Origin: Phellopilus nigrolimitatus
Taxonomy: Eukaryota; Basidiomycota; Agaricomycetes; Hymenochaetales; Hymenochaetaceae
Assembly: GCA_021029095.1 (NCBI GenBank)
Contig: JAJOHG010000065.1
Coordinates: forward strand, 62,001-126,000
Direction: 5' to 3'
DNA: 64,000 bases
Position numbers and translations under genes: made by a program. Positions 49,741 to 63,479 of this stretch are shown here, one piece after another. Each line of letters opens with the position of its first letter. Within the stretch, counting starts at the first letter, position 1. Below the pieces are notes generated by a model that was not told the origin of the DNA, did no database searches, and saw nothing but the letters and a program-made list of their open reading frames with translations.

Positions 49741-51033
49741 TCTATGTAAATGTTGTCGGCCGTGATGGCGTCTCCGCTCTCGATGCCTCCGTTTTGCCTA
49801 CTCACATACCCGATCGCGGTTCTGACTTGTGCGGGGAAGCCGCGTTCTCACATTCTGCACTCATAGTTACTGTTGCGCATCACTGTACCCTCCTCTTGAT
49901 ATTCTCTTTCTGCAAGTACTTGCCCTCGACCTCGCATCTCGCGTTCTCGAATGGAATGCGGGTAACCGCCCCACTTGTTTTATTGAGCGGGCGGCGCTAT
50001 CATTGTCTGCGCCGCCTCCGTCACGTTTCCGTCTATCCCAGTTTGCCCACCGTCTCCCTTTTTCCCTTCTCCCTCCTTCATTTTTGTGTTGTTGTGCTGT
50101 TGATATACTTGGACCCGGAGGCGGTAATGTATAGGAAGTTGTGTAACTACATCATGTATTTACTTAGCTAAAACGCGAGCGGTGGTTTGTAAATGGTCGT
50201 TTTCGTTTCCGTTTTCTGCGCAATGTGCCTGAACCCTGAGAGGGACTGGAACCTGATGCCGATCGAGTGTATGTAAAATTGCGGACGAAATTCTTCGACT
50301 AGATAAATCCTTCATCATACGACGGATGCACTACACTTACTACAGCAATTGCGATCGGTATGTGCATATTTATCAAAGTTTCAGTGCTTTCCGAGAGTAC
50401 GCATCAACGCAGATCTTGATCGGTTTCTTTGTCGAATTCCCATGTTCTGTATATGGGAGTGGTCATGTTGGGCGTCTATGTATGTCGATCATCGGCTGGG
50501 CTTCTCGACCTCGGTCGTATCCACAGATATCGCTCGTAGTAAGAATGGCTCTTTCGACTACACCTGCAACCAGACGTCTTTTATAAGGCGCAGTGTCACA
50601 CTTATCTGCATACATGTGATTCGCGTACGCCAAGAAATTACATTGCTGATGACTTCCGCACGACAAGCTTTGGCAGAAACGGTCGAACAGAAGAAGTCAA
50701 AATCTCTGTTCGCTTTTGGACGATATGTCATATGAAGAGGGTGCGTCGGCGAACTTACAGTGGTAACATGTGAGCAAATTCACATTGATATTTCTCAAGA
50801 CTGGCGCAGACGTAATAACTCGCGATCGCTGGGTTCGCCAGATCATGATTCATTTATATATGATAATCAATAGAATATTCAGTAAATAAGTGCACAACAG
50901 GCAAGAAAGACCCCAATAATAAACGACGAGCCATCCGAAAAAGAAACAAGAAATCCCCAAAGAATGACTAAGCTATTAGTATTTAAAGCCTTATTATTAC
51001 TACCACCATCCCTAACGTCGCATAGTCCTAAGC
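49741..51033. other. Intergenic region between G-alpha and peroxidase 2
   Basis: These are the 3' flanks of two convergent genes. From about 50770 onward it belongs to the duplicated peroxidase arm. No other gene is recognised. Confidence 0.4.
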
Positions 51034-52548
51034 TTAGGACGGGCAGTCGTTGATGTTGGTGTCACCGTCAAGGCACTCCGGAATCACCGTCGCGGCCCCA
51101 GCTGCAGAAACAAAAAGTCAGAAAACACTTGGCGGCAAAAGAGCAGTTATTTACGATCGGTAGAAAGAACAGGGAACGGCTTGTAGCAGACTTGCTGAAC
51201 ATCCTTGAAACTCTGGGTTGCAGGGTACGTCGTCGCCTTCTTGACAGGAGGCTTCGGAACAGGCACCGCCTCAGAGCAGTCAATGAGCTTGTTCGCATTG
51301 TGACCAGTTATAGCCATCTTCGCCATGGACTGTAAATAATTCCTGCTTCAATATCGACGGAAGACGTAAAACGATATGCAAGGAATCTCACAGTCTTGAA
51401 TCCGTTCATCATGAGTTGCTGGTTGTTGATCATGTCTTGCCAGAAGCAGGCCGTCTCCGGGTCACGCGAAAGAGCGAAGTCAGACTGCAGACGCATCTCG
51501 CCTTCAGCAGGGAGGGGAGAGTCGACTTCCGCACCGTCGGTGTTGTTCACACCAAACGGCACTCCAGTGCCCTTGAGCAGCACCTCGAGGAACACCTGCG
51601 AATCGAACGTGAACGGCGTTGAGTCGAATGGGACGGCCTGGTGGCCGACAACAAGTGTGTCCGAGCGTGCGACGGTGTGCGACGCGAGCAGGTTGATCGT
51701 GTCCTGCGGAGAGAGGCCGGCGTCTCCCATACGAGCAAGGATTACCGTGGAGCTGTCCTGTGGGAGAGGGACAGTGCCTTGTTGGGCCGCGAACGTCGCG
51801 TTCGGGCGGCCCGCGAGGAATTCCAACTGCGGCGCACCAGGGCAGTTCGAGACCTTAGGACAAATAAACTCTGAGCACAAGAAAGAAAGCAATCAACCAC
51901 GAGGAATTACTTACGGCGACGGCTCCAGCAAACTGGATAAGGTCTCCAGCAGTCACGTTGTGCGTCTGCAAGAAAGGTACCAGGAGATTCACCGCGTCCG
52001 AGACGCCATCGTTTGCGGCTGGACAAGAACATGCTCAGAAAGACGAAAAAAAGAAGGTAGACGAAGCCTAGCTTACGATCTTGGAGCTCCGTGTTGTTAA
52101 ATAGTATGATAGAGCCATCAGCTCCACCTCCCCTGAAGAAGTCATGAGTTAAATGTGATTTCTGTGAAACAAAGAAATCCTTACTTGAGCTTGCCAGTCG
52201 TGGAGAACCCAATAGCGTCGTGGAAGGTCAGACGCAGCGATTCGTGAGCTGTAGAGCCGTTAGCACTAAGGACCGAAGTGACAATCGAAAATGTGCGGTA
52301 TCTTACCCTCTTCACCGCACACGCCGCCATCGAATGCGTTCGTCTGGAGGTCGTCGGCGAGCTCGTAGAACGCGCAGCAGGCCGGGTTGAGAGCAGTATG
52401 ACTGCTTCCAGGGCAGGGTACTCTCTAAAAGATTAGGAAGACGTTAGAACAATGGGTTGGTGTAGTAAAGCGAGCGTCGTACACGGAGCGAAGCGGCAGC
52501 AGCCATTCCGGCGAGAGCGACGAATGCAACGGAGAGCTTGAAAACCAT
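51034..52548 (-). CDS. Short-type manganese peroxidase, copy 2
   Basis: Eight exons on the minus strand (52483-52548, 52307-52424, 52185-52248, 52077-52132, 51915-52018, 51392-51853, 51155-51329, 51034-51101) have the same lengths as copy 1 and give 370 aa. Heme histidines, the Glu/Glu/Asp Mn2+ site and the Asn in place of the catalytic Trp are all as in copy 1. The one amino-acid difference I noticed in the compared exons is Asp (VNNTDGAE) where copy 1 has Phe (VNNTFGAE). Both copies look intact and functional. The products would be secreted with the same predicted activity. Confidence 0.95.
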
Positions 52549-54022
52549 GGCTATTAATTATTGGCTATCTGTAGGCGATGAAGAGAAGACTTGAAGAGAT
52601 GGATAGAGAAGACTGGGAGGGATAGAGAGCACAGACTTGCGCCGACCGTCTTATATAGCTTTGCAGACACATAATGACTCTGTCGACTTCTAGCTACGCG
52701 AGAGCAACGCACGGCATGTGAGATCCCAACAAATGCTTGAGAAATGCCTGTGTAAATTGAAGGTACAGCCCGACCACTTACAGGCGGGATAAATCGCTAG
52801 GTTGCTCGGCCCGCCGAAACGACAGGGCGCAATCCAGGTCTGCAAGCTGATCTGCCATTCTTCTGGTACAGTCATCGCGCATGATGGGTCACAGTTGTCA
52901 AAGGCTTGCAGCGGATGCGTCTCAGGCGTCCGTTTCGGGGTTGCATTTAGATGCGGTGCCGTTCGCTACCACGACGGCGGATTGATCGCGAGCCCGACAC
53001 CGCAACCGCGGGAGTGCAGACAGGATGGTATCAAGTGAGACACAGGCTGTTGTGGCTGCAAATGTTTCCGAAAAAGGCCTCTATGCATGCTGAAGTGGAG
53101 ACGTATTCTCAAGAACCATGGAAAGACGCTCGGAGCCAGGAACAGAAACTGATTATCTGTGCCAAAATTAATTTTCTGTGCACATACATAGCATACAACG
53201 GTGCGGCTCTCGGTCCTCCCCGCAGAGCTACGAGACAGATTTAGCGGACTTCTTGTCCTCGTAATAGACATATTTAAGGCCCACGCACATTTAACGCATC
53301 TCTCGACGAGACGAAAGGGGATTTACCAGTGACGGCGGATCATCTCCGATATATTATCTTGTACCTAGGCAGATCGCCAGCTAAACCTACCGTGGCAGAA
53401 AGAAGCCAGGAACTGGCAATAACCTATTAGCATTGTGCAGCGGATACTGTCATCGCATGCTTCGGCGGACACAGCTAGAAGTAACCCGAAACAGTTGGCG
53501 CACATTCACACGTTCAAAAATAAATATGAACGGGGTGAAAAAGACAGAGCGTTACTTGTCGCAGTAGCCTGAGCTGTCGGCTGTCGAGAATGCAGTTTGA
53601 GGGAACGAGGTTTCAGAATGCACGCACAGAGTTCCCGACTGTCTCGGCCCTCAGCCACAGGTCGCAGCGGGTTCCCAAGCACCTACTAGTAGCCGTACCG
53701 AGACAACGGCTATCACAAGACAGTATAGATTTCTCAGCGACAGTTCTGACAATGAAGCAGTAGACACAGAGCCGACATTTTGTGGGAGGATGTTCGAAAT
53801 TCGTAGTGCCTTGGGAGCATGCCTGGAAAGGGCCGCCCATGATCCGACCTGATCGCCGCTTTATGAAGAGCGCATCATAATCTCTAAAAGCGACTGAAAC
53901 TGAGCGTTGAGCATGTTCTTCAGGGGAGGGACTCCAACGCAGTACTAGCTCATGAAAGGGAAAAGAAGAAAACAACAGGTGATCATATACGCTTTTACAA
54001 AATAATAGCTAGCAGATCCTAC
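52549..54022. other. Peroxidase 2 upstream region
   Basis: To about 53890 this is the duplicated arm and promoter region, and then a short spacer to the TSR1 stop. The open frames are remnants shared with the other arm, and none is supported as a gene. Confidence 0.4.
52651..52658 (-). promoter_or_regulatory. TATA box of manganese peroxidase 2
   Basis: TATATAAG on the minus strand sits at the same distance from the start as in copy 1, with the same downstream context. Confidence 0.6.
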
Positions 54023-57000
54023 TCACTCCTCCATCGCATCGCTCTCGTCGATGCTGCTCTCAATTTCCTTCCACAACGTCGGCCACTTAGGATACACCCG
54101 CTTATACAGAGACATGCACACAGTATCCATCTGATTGATGGGCCCGTCAAAGTGGGCCTTGAAGTAACCGTGCGTACCCAGAGATGCGCGGATATGGCCC
54201 GTGCGACCGTATTTGGTGTGCAACTGGATGGGCGCAAAGTACGCGATATCATCTGCATGGAGAAAGAAATTGTCATAATCAGGGGACAGTGGTTGACAGG
54301 ACGTGTCGAAAGTGCGGGCGGCAGTTGTGACTCACCGGCGTTGAAGAACATGTAGCGCACGGTGGCTGTCTTTTTGTGCACCTTGAATGGGTGACCAGTG
54401 AGAATAATCCGCTTTGCAATGACGCGTGTCGTGTCCGTGTTCATGAACGAGCCCATCGCTACAAGATCTGGCGCTGAGGCACAGAAAAAAACGGTAAGCC
54501 GCTTTGCTCCTAAGACGGAAGAAGAAAAGAAAGAGAAAATAGATCATACCTTGCGGATCATCAGTCTCGCGAAGAAGGGCGCAAGGCTGGTTACCGAACG
54601 CGACTGAGCCGTATGTCGTCGCGACGCTGGTGACGCCGTGCCTGAGCCAGCGCTCGAACTTGTGGACATTGTTCGCGCCCTTTCCACCGCCCCGGGTGTG
54701 CTGGCTGTATACTGGGCTCGTACGGAGGCGGCGGGGTCCGTAACACAGAATAAGCGGATCCTGTGTTCGTAGATACATCGGACGTCAGAAGTCAAGTCCT
54801 CATCAACATTTTCCTTGTTTCGTCGAGTCACCAAACACTCACTTTCGAGCGTACGGGCTCCTCGTACTCTGTGTTGCGCTGCACAGTGAAGTTCAGGACC
54901 GAAACCTTGTGTTCGTGTTGCAAGAGCCCAAAGACGACGAAGGGGTGAGAGAAGTCGACCTTTGCCGCTTCTTCTGGGACATCTCTGAGCGTCACCGTCA
55001 CCCGCGTTCCAGGCTGTACAGACCACCGGTCAAAAAATGTTTGAAAATGTGGTAAATCTGCTATTGCTTTCTAGTCTCTTACCTCGACGCCATATCCCTC
55101 AGCCTCGGTCCTGCGCTTGACGTTCCGCTCCGTACGCCTGAAGTCCTCAAATTGAAAAATACGGGCGTAATCACGCGGTAAGTTTTCATATGCGTCCCAG
55201 GGGCTCGTGCGGAAGGAGCGAAGACCGCGAAAGCGTTGGAACCGCGTCCGCGCGGGAACGTCCTTAGGCGTGTCAAGCTCATCGGGAAATGTAGCGTCTT
55301 CAGCCTCTTCTTCGGTGCGATTTCGCGAACGCCATTCTTGAAGTCTGCAGGTTCGTAAGCGGTTAGGATTTTCTTGAAGCCAATGTTTCGGGAAAACAAA
55401 AAGAAGGAAGATTCGGGTGGGAGGACGTACTGCCGCGATTCCTCCTCCATGTCAAAGTCTTGGAACGCGACGCTTCTACGGCTGGAAGACTCCATCTCTG
55501 TCTCCGGAAGATCCTCCATCTCCTCCTCCTCTTCCTCAGCAGCAGCCTCAGCAGCAGCCTCGTCATGCATACCGACATCGCTCCCGTCAGCGTCCGTGTT
55601 GCCGTCCTGTTCGTCACCCTCGTCTTCCTCCTCCTCTTCGACGATCCACGCGGCCTGGTACTCGCTCCACCCCTTCGGCACGCGCTTCACGCGGCGCGGC
55701 GTCGTGCCCTTCTTCGCGTCCGGGATGGCGGCATCGCCATCTGGGGCGGAGTGGTATTTAGAACCCTGCATCTCCTCCTCCGTCGGCCACGTCTGCTCAT
55801 TCTCAAGCGCGTCTGGTACATTCGTCGACACCAGCGAATCAACGTCATCCGCATCGGGTGCGGCAAGCAGCGCGGGTTCGACCTCCATGCTTGCGCCCGT
55901 GTCCTTTCCCGCTCGCGGGAGCGGCGCAGAAACGACGCGCTCGACCTGGAAGTCTCCGTAGCCAGGCAGGTGCACAAGCCTGTTCGCGGAGAAGGGCGCG
56001 CCGCGTAGGACGCCAGTTACATGCAACCTTCCCGTCCGCCCATCCAATTTTGCGTCCGCCTCGGCATCCACGTCTGCGTCCCAGCGCACGTCCTCCGCGA
56101 GAAGCCACGCCCTGCTCTCGCGCCAACGGACCTCCGCGGGCCTACCTTCGCACAGCGCACGCAGAGAATTGATACGGTCTGCCGGCAAGGCGAGGTCGAA
56201 CACGCGGCCCAGCGAAGGCACGAAGTACTGCATGAAGGAGAGAAGCGACCTAAGGATTCCGGTCCGAGACTTAGGGTCGGGAGAAGCAGTGGGAGCAACG
56301 GCGACTACGACAGAAGGCAGGCCCTGCGTCTGTAGGGCCCGCAGAAGGAGATCTCCCCATTGGTCAACTTCGACGGTAGGAGAGAGGACGAAGAGGACAT
56401 AGTCGGCGGCTTTGCATGCGTCGAGGGCAGCATAGAATTGTCGATACGGTAAATTAACAAACTGTATCGACGTTTTAAACCGATCTGCTCTTGAAGAGCA
56501 GGTAACTGAGCATTGATCAAAGTAGTCAATAAAAAAAAATGAATACTCACTTTAGTTTCCACAGCCCGTGTGCAGGACATGTTTCCGTGTCTGCATCCAA
56601 CGATTCCGCCAGTGCTGCAGCTGCCATCTGCGAGCTCACATCTTCCGAAAGAGGAACCACGGCCACGATCCTCGGTGCGCTGTCGACACCGCTGAACAGG
56701 CGGGTGGCAGAGAGCAACGCTTGTCGTTTTTTGATTTGGGCCTGCTTCCCAGCATTTTTTCGATTTGCGCGTAACTGAGACGCCGTAGTTTGGTTTTGAG
56801 CCGCCTTCGGTTGTTGCTTATTGACTCGGCCTGCACACAGATGAGTTCGTCAATGAACGTGAGGAGATTCCAGGCAGACCTTTTGCTAGATCCTTCAGAG
56901 ATGATTTGGTCGCGTGTTTAGACTTGAATGCCTTGTTCGTCTGCACACCATGTTAATCTGAATTCCCAGTTGATAATGGTCGAGGATCAGACCTGCTTGA

Positions 57001-57034
57001 GTGTCGGCCTATGGCGGTGCATATCGAGGCCCAT
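54023..57034 (-). CDS. TSR1: Ribosome-biogenesis protein TSR1 (BMS1/TSR1 family)
   Basis: TSR1 binds late pre-40S particles in nucleus and cytoplasm and blocks early entry of translation factors. The minus-strand start at 57034 gives [14 protein letters not shown], joined over an intron to [20 protein letters not shown], matching the family N-terminus (HRSSLKxxxKxxKSKHASK). A GTPase-like fold without functional motifs follows ([40 protein letters not shown]), then a long acidic linker ([19 protein letters not shown]). The conserved C-terminal domain is seen in [82 protein letters not shown] and [10 protein letters not shown]. It ends [10 protein letters not shown]. Several short introns interrupt it. 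Confidence 0.93.
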
Positions 57035-58608
57035 TTTTTTTTTTAAGTTTATAAAGAGAGGCTGCTGCCGTTACAATATGAAGAGATCGTGGCGCATACA
57101 CCTTCCGCTCAAACTTTTGTCAAGAAGTGCGTCTATATCGGGTAATAATGTGGCGCGACAGACTTTGACTGCCCTTCGCGCTGAAAAAACTCATGTGTTC
57201 TTTATAAACGCTTTTGACTTATAAGTTATATAGAATCTGGTAGCAGCTTTTTAGCTTGACATGTATCTTTCGTGTTAAATCTTATATTACATGTACAGCT
57301 ACCGATGTATCATTACGAAAGCTCACTCGAGCATGCAATTCCGACGAGCGCAAAACTTATGCGAATACTTAATTTGTGGGATAGCATTTGCCCAGGAGCT
57401 CAATACAGTGCTTGGAAAATAATTTTGTGCGGACTTATGATTATAGTATCAAAGCACCTAGAGATGTTCATGTCGAAAAAACCGAAATTGTATGACTCTG
57501 AGGAGCAGATTTCGTTATCTCATGATGTATGCTAGAGATTGATTCGGCGTCTAAACGTCTCCACGACTCTTTTTCTCTGAGAATATGAAACATCATGCTA
57601 ATCCTAATTGTCTTCAATACAGACGGTGGTCAAGGTTCCATGGTTACGTATCTACCTGTTGGAAGTTCGGGATCTCGTTTGTGTTTCCGCCTGTCTTCTA
57701 CTCCAAAACTTCCTCCGTGAATACTAAGTATGTTTCCGCTGCTGGACATAAACCCGTTATTGGATTAGATAGACCATATTCTGATTGCTCCATCAGAGAA
57801 ACCAAAGGCAAACATGTAAGGCATGACTCTGGGTTGACTGAAATGCTTATGAGCTCTTGGAACTTGGCCATCACAAATGAAGAAAAAAAAATGCAGAGGT
57901 GAATGTTAGTTAGCATGATCCTCCTAGACACAGCCTGAGTAGGACTTCCTCAACTGAAGGACATCATTCGTTTCATGTGGCAGCATCAAACTTGGTCGAC
58001 TTTGTAATGCACATAGGCTTACATCCGGATGCACCAATTATTAGTTTATCTCCTTTGCCATAAAATACAATCATGCCATCAGGAGATCTGAACTCCTCGT
58101 TAAATGTAGGATTCCACGTTACATGCCTTTATATTCAATAGAATAAGTTCAAAGAGCTTACGAGAACCCCAACCGATCAGTGCATTGCGCAGACGGAGCC
58201 TATGAGATTAATGATGAGTCGTTCCAATTTTCCTCCTGCTTTTAAGAACCATCCCGCTTTCAGATAACCATAATTGTGGAGTATTGCTATTAGCCTGTTT
58301 GCCGGGGAACCTCCCGATGGCCAGAGAAAACCACTTGATCCTTCGTTTTGCATAGCTTTGACCATCCGAAAGATAGTTGGCACCAATGTCCTATGACATA
58401 TCTCGAACGTTTATTGAGAATTCTGAGAGCCCAAGTATGAATGCTCTTAAAAAAAGTTACGTAGACTGTACATACGTGTTTTCTTGTGTTCTTCTTTTAA
58501 ACCGAGTGTGGCTGGTGAAAACGCCACCGAAATTCCATAAATGGAAAACACTCTTCTTTCGGCTTCGTCGCCGTGGACGCGTTCCCGCTGCGCTTAACGT
58601 TCGCCACG
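57035..58608. other. Intergenic region between TSR1 and the Vps3844-type gene
   Basis: This is a divergent, AT-rich interval of about 1.57 kb. ORFs such as 57585-57902 have no family signature. It is long for this otherwise compact neighbourhood and may contain repeat remnants. Confidence 0.4.
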
Positions 58609-59832
58609 ATGTTTTCAAAAGCTTGGGTCCTGCTGCTACTAGCAGAGCTGACGCTTGGCATCCGAGTATACCTCCATCCTGCTCCGCGACGTGACTTTTT
58701 GTCTTCAACGCTTTCGCCATCTCAAGCACGCGTCGCAGTCTCGCACCACCTTGGACTCGATGTGTTCGACTCTATTGAAGACGTAGACAAGTCGACCGAA
58801 CGGTTCATCTCGGGAGATTTTGTCGGAGAAGGCTCACGAAATGCTATACTCCTGACTTTGAGTGAAGATGTTGCTCGAGGTGAGTATATTGTGAACTTCA
58901 CTCAATTGACTAATTCGAACAGGAACGAAACCCAGATGTTATTCCCCCTGCCTTCAAGCCATCGTTTTTCCTGTCAAACCCACCTTTAGCGTCTTCAGAA
59001 ATCTCCCTTGTCGTCTCTTCCTATCTTCAACGGGCTGAGCACGTCTATTCCAATATTGTTTACGAGGCCACGTCCATTCCCCATGTCCCGCGCCTAATCG
59101 ACGTTTTTTCCGCAAGCCCTTCTTCCGCCACCGAGGACTTCCTCGCCGAAACTGCGCAACTCGTCACTCTCATTGAATCAGATGAAACCGACACCTTTGG
59201 CGCGTTCGAGCTCCATGGGGTCTCCCAGATTGCCGGCGAGTACGGGCGGCAGAGCGAACAGTTCACGCTCGCGGTCGAGACGACCCAGGCGCTGCTTCTT
59301 TCTGCATTGGAGAACTCGAAGCTTTCCGTCGTCGTCTTGACTTACCCCTCTCCCAATGCATCCGGCAAGCGCCAGACGGCGCAGCCGCCACAATCGCCCC
59401 TCCCGTCTTCTGTGCCATCGCCGCAACTCCCGATTGGAGGCGTCTCGACATGCCACGCCACGGCCGACGCGTGCGCGAACGCGACGAGCGCGTGCTCAGG
59501 CAGAGGCGAATGTGCGGAGGCCAGCAAAGCGGGAAGGACGTGCTTCGTGTGCGCGTGTGAAGTCACGCTGGATAGCAATGATCGCAGGGAACACTGGGTT
59601 GGCGATGCTTGCGAGCGCAAGGACATTAGCGCGTGAGTATGCTTCTAAAAACAAAGAATATCTACTGATTTGTGTGTTGAAATGCTGTAGGCCGTTCGTC
59701 CTGATTACTGGAACCGTCATCGGCATCCTTTTAGTTGTATTTGGCTCGGTTTCCTTATTGTACAGCATCGGTGACCAGACTCTGCCGCCCACATTGACCG
59801 CCAGCGCGTCAGGTCACATTAAACGGGATTAG
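58609..59832 (+). CDS. Vps3844-type ER/vacuolar sorting membrane protein (DUF3844)
   Basis: Three exons (58609-58879, 58936-59632, 59691-59832) give 369 aa. The signal peptide is MFSKAWVLLLLAELTLGIRV. A luminal domain follows, then a Cys-rich EGF-like segment (CHATADACANATSACSGRGE, then CFVCACEV). One transmembrane helix comes next (PFVLITGTVIGILLVVFGSV), followed by YSIGDQTLPPTLTASASGH. The Cys-rich module followed by the helix and the GxQxLP motif is characteristic of the fungal Vps3844 C-terminal domain, implicated in vacuolar protein sorting. The orientation is type I. Confidence 0.85.
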
Positions 59833-59932
59833 CATCATCCACAATGCGCATGTTTTTGATGGATAAATTTGCATTAAATTATCAGAAGGAGAATGAACGT
59901 GTCATCGTGTATCTATAATGAGGGCCTCAAGG

Positions 59933-62900
59933 TTACTTAAGACCATACTCCTGCAGCATATCCATCCACTGCCTATCTGTATTGGCAGGCACTGTCTGCG
60001 GGGTAATGCCACCACCATCCGCCACTGCCTGTCGTCTCATATCACCAAAGTCTAGTAGAATACTGTCATCGAAATGTAACGATTGCGATCGAGGGAAGGC
60101 AAAAGCTGCAGACGCAGCTTGGTGCGATATATCATCCGTCGGGAAAGACGGGTAGCTGCTCTGCCACAAGTTTACTAGCGCCAGCTCCTGGGCGGAGAAT
60201 TCCAGGTCCATCTCGGCGACGCCGATATTCATTTGTTCCTGATTGACGCCCTGACGACTGCCCTCGAACGAGGGTGAGAAAGTCGATCCGACATTCGCAA
60301 CTCGCGGGTCCAGTCCTGACTCAAGGAACACCTCGATAGCTCTTTCTTCGTCCCTCGTAACTCGTTGATAGTCGTAGTTCATCGTCAGACTGGTCTTTCC
60401 ACCAAGGCGATCAAGCCCGTCGTCTGCGACCACCACAGGGCGTTGCAGCTCACCATTCGCAGCCGCTTGCTGGCTCTGGGCAAGCACGTCCCTTGCCTGG
60501 TCGCGATACTTCATCATAGGCGCCTGAGAGTCATATATGGTAGATGAACAATTAACACGATAAATTAAGATTGTAGAAAACATACCAGATTCCTCTGGGC
60601 GTTCTTATTAGTAGTCGATGCCACTTCGAGAATCTCGCATACGGTGCTGAGCTTGTCCATAGCTGGGAGTGCGAGCTTAGACATGGGAGCGCGCGTAACG
60701 AGGAGGCACATCACAATCTGGAAAGGACGAACGTCGTCAGCCAGCTTAAATGCATTTCATGGCGGATGGAGACCTGCGCACAGCGGAGGATACAGCACTC
60801 GCAAAGTTCCCACCATCCCTCGTTATTATAGTCGGAAGCTGTCAAAAGAGTTCCAGAACGTAACTAGATAACAAAAGAAAGAAGGAACTGACTTACCTGA
60901 TGGTACATCGATTTCAGGCAGGAGATGATGCGGAAGGCGCTGCGGTAGCAAGCTATCACTGAAGGGTAAAACCTGCTTTTTGATAAATCTGCGAGGCGCT
61001 CATCAAGAGCAAGGATCAAGTATCCGCGATGAAGATAAAAAAACACTGCATCATTCTAGTCAGAATTGCCTCGAGCAGACATAGTCAATGCAGCCGAATA
61101 GACAAACTCGATTCTTGAAGACGTAAGGCCTCCCATCGCTGCATTTTCACCCTGGGCGATAATTTGGCATTCTCCTCCTCGTTTTGCGTGATCTTGAGCC
61201 AGTCCGGCATGGTTACGGTTTGCTCACGGACTTTCCGATCAATGCCCAAAACGGCGCCGTAGGTCGGTACAACACACCCAAAGACTTGCTCACAGAAGGT
61301 GCCGATGAATTTGACGAACTCTATCTTCCATCGCCAGACTTCAGATATTTGTTATTAAAAAATGAGAGGAACACTGAATGGTACTGAAGAAAGCGCCTAC
61401 AATTAGGTTGATCAGCATCGCTTTCCACAGTTTCATGTTCTTCGGGTATTGGGCAATCTACAAAGACAGCCGTGATGGAGGAAGGCCGTCCCATCGAGAA
61501 ACTCTGATTATCGAGTTGTCAGCTTAGCTGGTATCGTATAAAAAATAAGCATGACTGCACAATTGTGGCATCGAGAGTGTACAATTGCCAGAATGTGGCA
61601 TGCCTGCGTGCAGCGGTCCGCCCTTCCAATTTCCACTGTGAGCTGTCACGATCTAGCAGAGTAGATAAATTTCAATAAACGAAGGTACTGTAGAAGTGTC
61701 ATTGCGCACGTAGACCCATCTGTACGTAAAATACAAGATGAGAACGGCCCATCATATGAAAGACGAACTAAATATTCACTCACACTAAAAGCTAGTTTGA
61801 TGGCGATTCCCATGATGGGCCAAGCTCGCATGCTCCCTTGCGGCGAGTCGCTGAACTCAAGGTATCTTACCATTTGTATCTAAAGTCGTCTAAATTCGAA
61901 GTCCAGGTTATCGACAAGAAATGCCCACCACAGATTGCACTGCGGCCAGGGTGGTATTCTCAACGGGTGACTTGAATGACAGAGCTGCGCGTGCAAGATG
62001 ATAGTAGTTGTCCGCCTCCGGTGCGTAGGCCGGACGTGTGGTATCCCAGAGTACTCCTAAAGAAAAGACCATAAAAAGAAGCGAGATGTTGTGGGCACAA
62101 AACCTGCGTGAGTCCGGGAGCGGAACGTATATGGGTACTTTGTAGTGTCAAGGCAAAGTATGATAAATGCTCTGCTAAAATACGTATGATGAGAAATAGG
62201 ACAGACCAAGGAGTTCGTCGTATATCTGCTGCCGTGTTATGCACGGGCCTCTATGGTAGAAGTGTCAACAGATCAGAAAAGGACAGCAAAGTCATTGAAT
62301 CGAATCACGCACAACCATTTGTCAAATTCCAGAAACACCTCCGATAGCGTACAAGCCACGTCAAAGGGTGGCAAGAACGGGAAAAGCGCGTCGCAGATAT
62401 CAAATTTTCCGTCCATGCATGAGATTGGTGCCTCAGGCCATGCATTCTCATAGAATTCGGGAGGTAAACTCCGATGTTCCGTTATCAATTCCTTTCCCTT
62501 CTTTCACACAGCTTAGTGCGACATAAGCAATGCGTTCAATCTTATGGCAAACCTGCAGTAAGAACTGCCAATTTCGGTCAATATTGAGCTCCTCCGAGTT
62601 TCAGAGTAATGATGAGTCGCTCACATCGGCTCGGGCGGTTTGTCCAAGAAAGTGCATCTCCCCGTTCTGCCCAATGGATAATGTACCTACGAGAACTCAG
62701 CATTAGTGGGAAAAAAGGGAGTTTAAGAAAGCTCGTTACCAGATGCATCTGTTTTCAATATTGGGCGGCCGCTATTGTCACTTCCTTCGGATGGTCGAGA
62801 ACGACCTGTCTCAGAAGGTCCCACATTGTCATTCCCTTCTTTCTGTTCCAGTAACTGGTCCTTGATATCGAGGAGATCCTTCTGCAGTAAAGGGTGTGGT

Positions 62901-63479
62901 TCTGCGGAAACACTGGATTGCATTGACCCCAGAGCACTTTCTAGATGTCGGATTTTGACTATGAGCGAGTCGATGTCATCGTGGAGTTCCTTCGTGTCAG
63001 AAAGGACTAAACTGCCCATTCGCAGAGTCAGCGAATAAAAGTTAGGATACCCGGAACTCTCAAGCCTACCGGTTTCCCCTCCCTTGAGTCAACGAGCCTA
63101 TATTTATACCATTTCAGTCTATCTATTAAAAGGGTAAACAATTAATTAATAGATATCATTTTACCGTCTGGACATATAACGGAGCATCCTCTTTTTGCAC
63201 AATTATCACAAGGCACCTTACAGAAGACAGAATGGCCTTCAGCGGGACTTCGAAACCCAGAGAATTAACCTACCTTGCGGTCACATCTCAGCTTGAGCCT
63301 AGATACGAAGATGTTTAGCACGTCAACTTTAATGCCGATCCCACGGGGAATTGCATCCTTATGTGTGTTCTATCATTCAGTTGACCTCACCTCCGACATT
63401 CCGCGCATGAGACAGGTCGGCGTCCGGGGCGCTTTTTGATTTTAGGAGTGTTGCCTCCTGCATGATCTTCAGTCAGCAT
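59933..63479 (-). CDS. Zn2Cys6 transcription factor with coiled coil
   Basis: On the minus strand the start at 63479 gives MLTEDHAGGNTPKIKKRPGR. The zinc cluster is then split over three exons, CAECR, LKLRCDRK and VPCDNCAKRGCSVICPDG, with all six Cys. A coiled coil follows (LHDDIDSLIVKIRHLESALG, SMQSSVSAEPHPLLQKDL), an arrangement common in Agaricomycete regulators. The fungal_trans region is spread over many small exons between about 62700 and 60600. The last exon has ARDVLAQSQQAAANGELQRP, an acidic FDDSILLDFGD patch, and DRQWMDMLQEYGLK before TAA 59933-59935. Targets are unknown. Confidence 0.85.

Larger units (their letters stand above)
50770..53890 (-). repeat. Inverted segmental duplication, right arm (manganese peroxidase locus 2)
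   Basis: This is the counterpart of 34870-37930 in reverse orientation. The core, about 50880-53205, is near-identical to the left arm, including introns, TATA region and about 650 bp of upstream DNA. Outside the core the match is visibly weaker. Confidence 0.85.

Noticed and set aside
36184..52548. Classification of the peroxidases as lignin or versatile peroxidase
   Set aside because: The surface catalytic Trp position before the proximal His is Asn in both copies, while the three Mn2+-binding acids are present.
57585..57902. 105-aa ORF in the TSR1 upstream interval
   Set aside because: It is AT-rich, with no family match by eye and no splice partners. It is likely a chance ORF.
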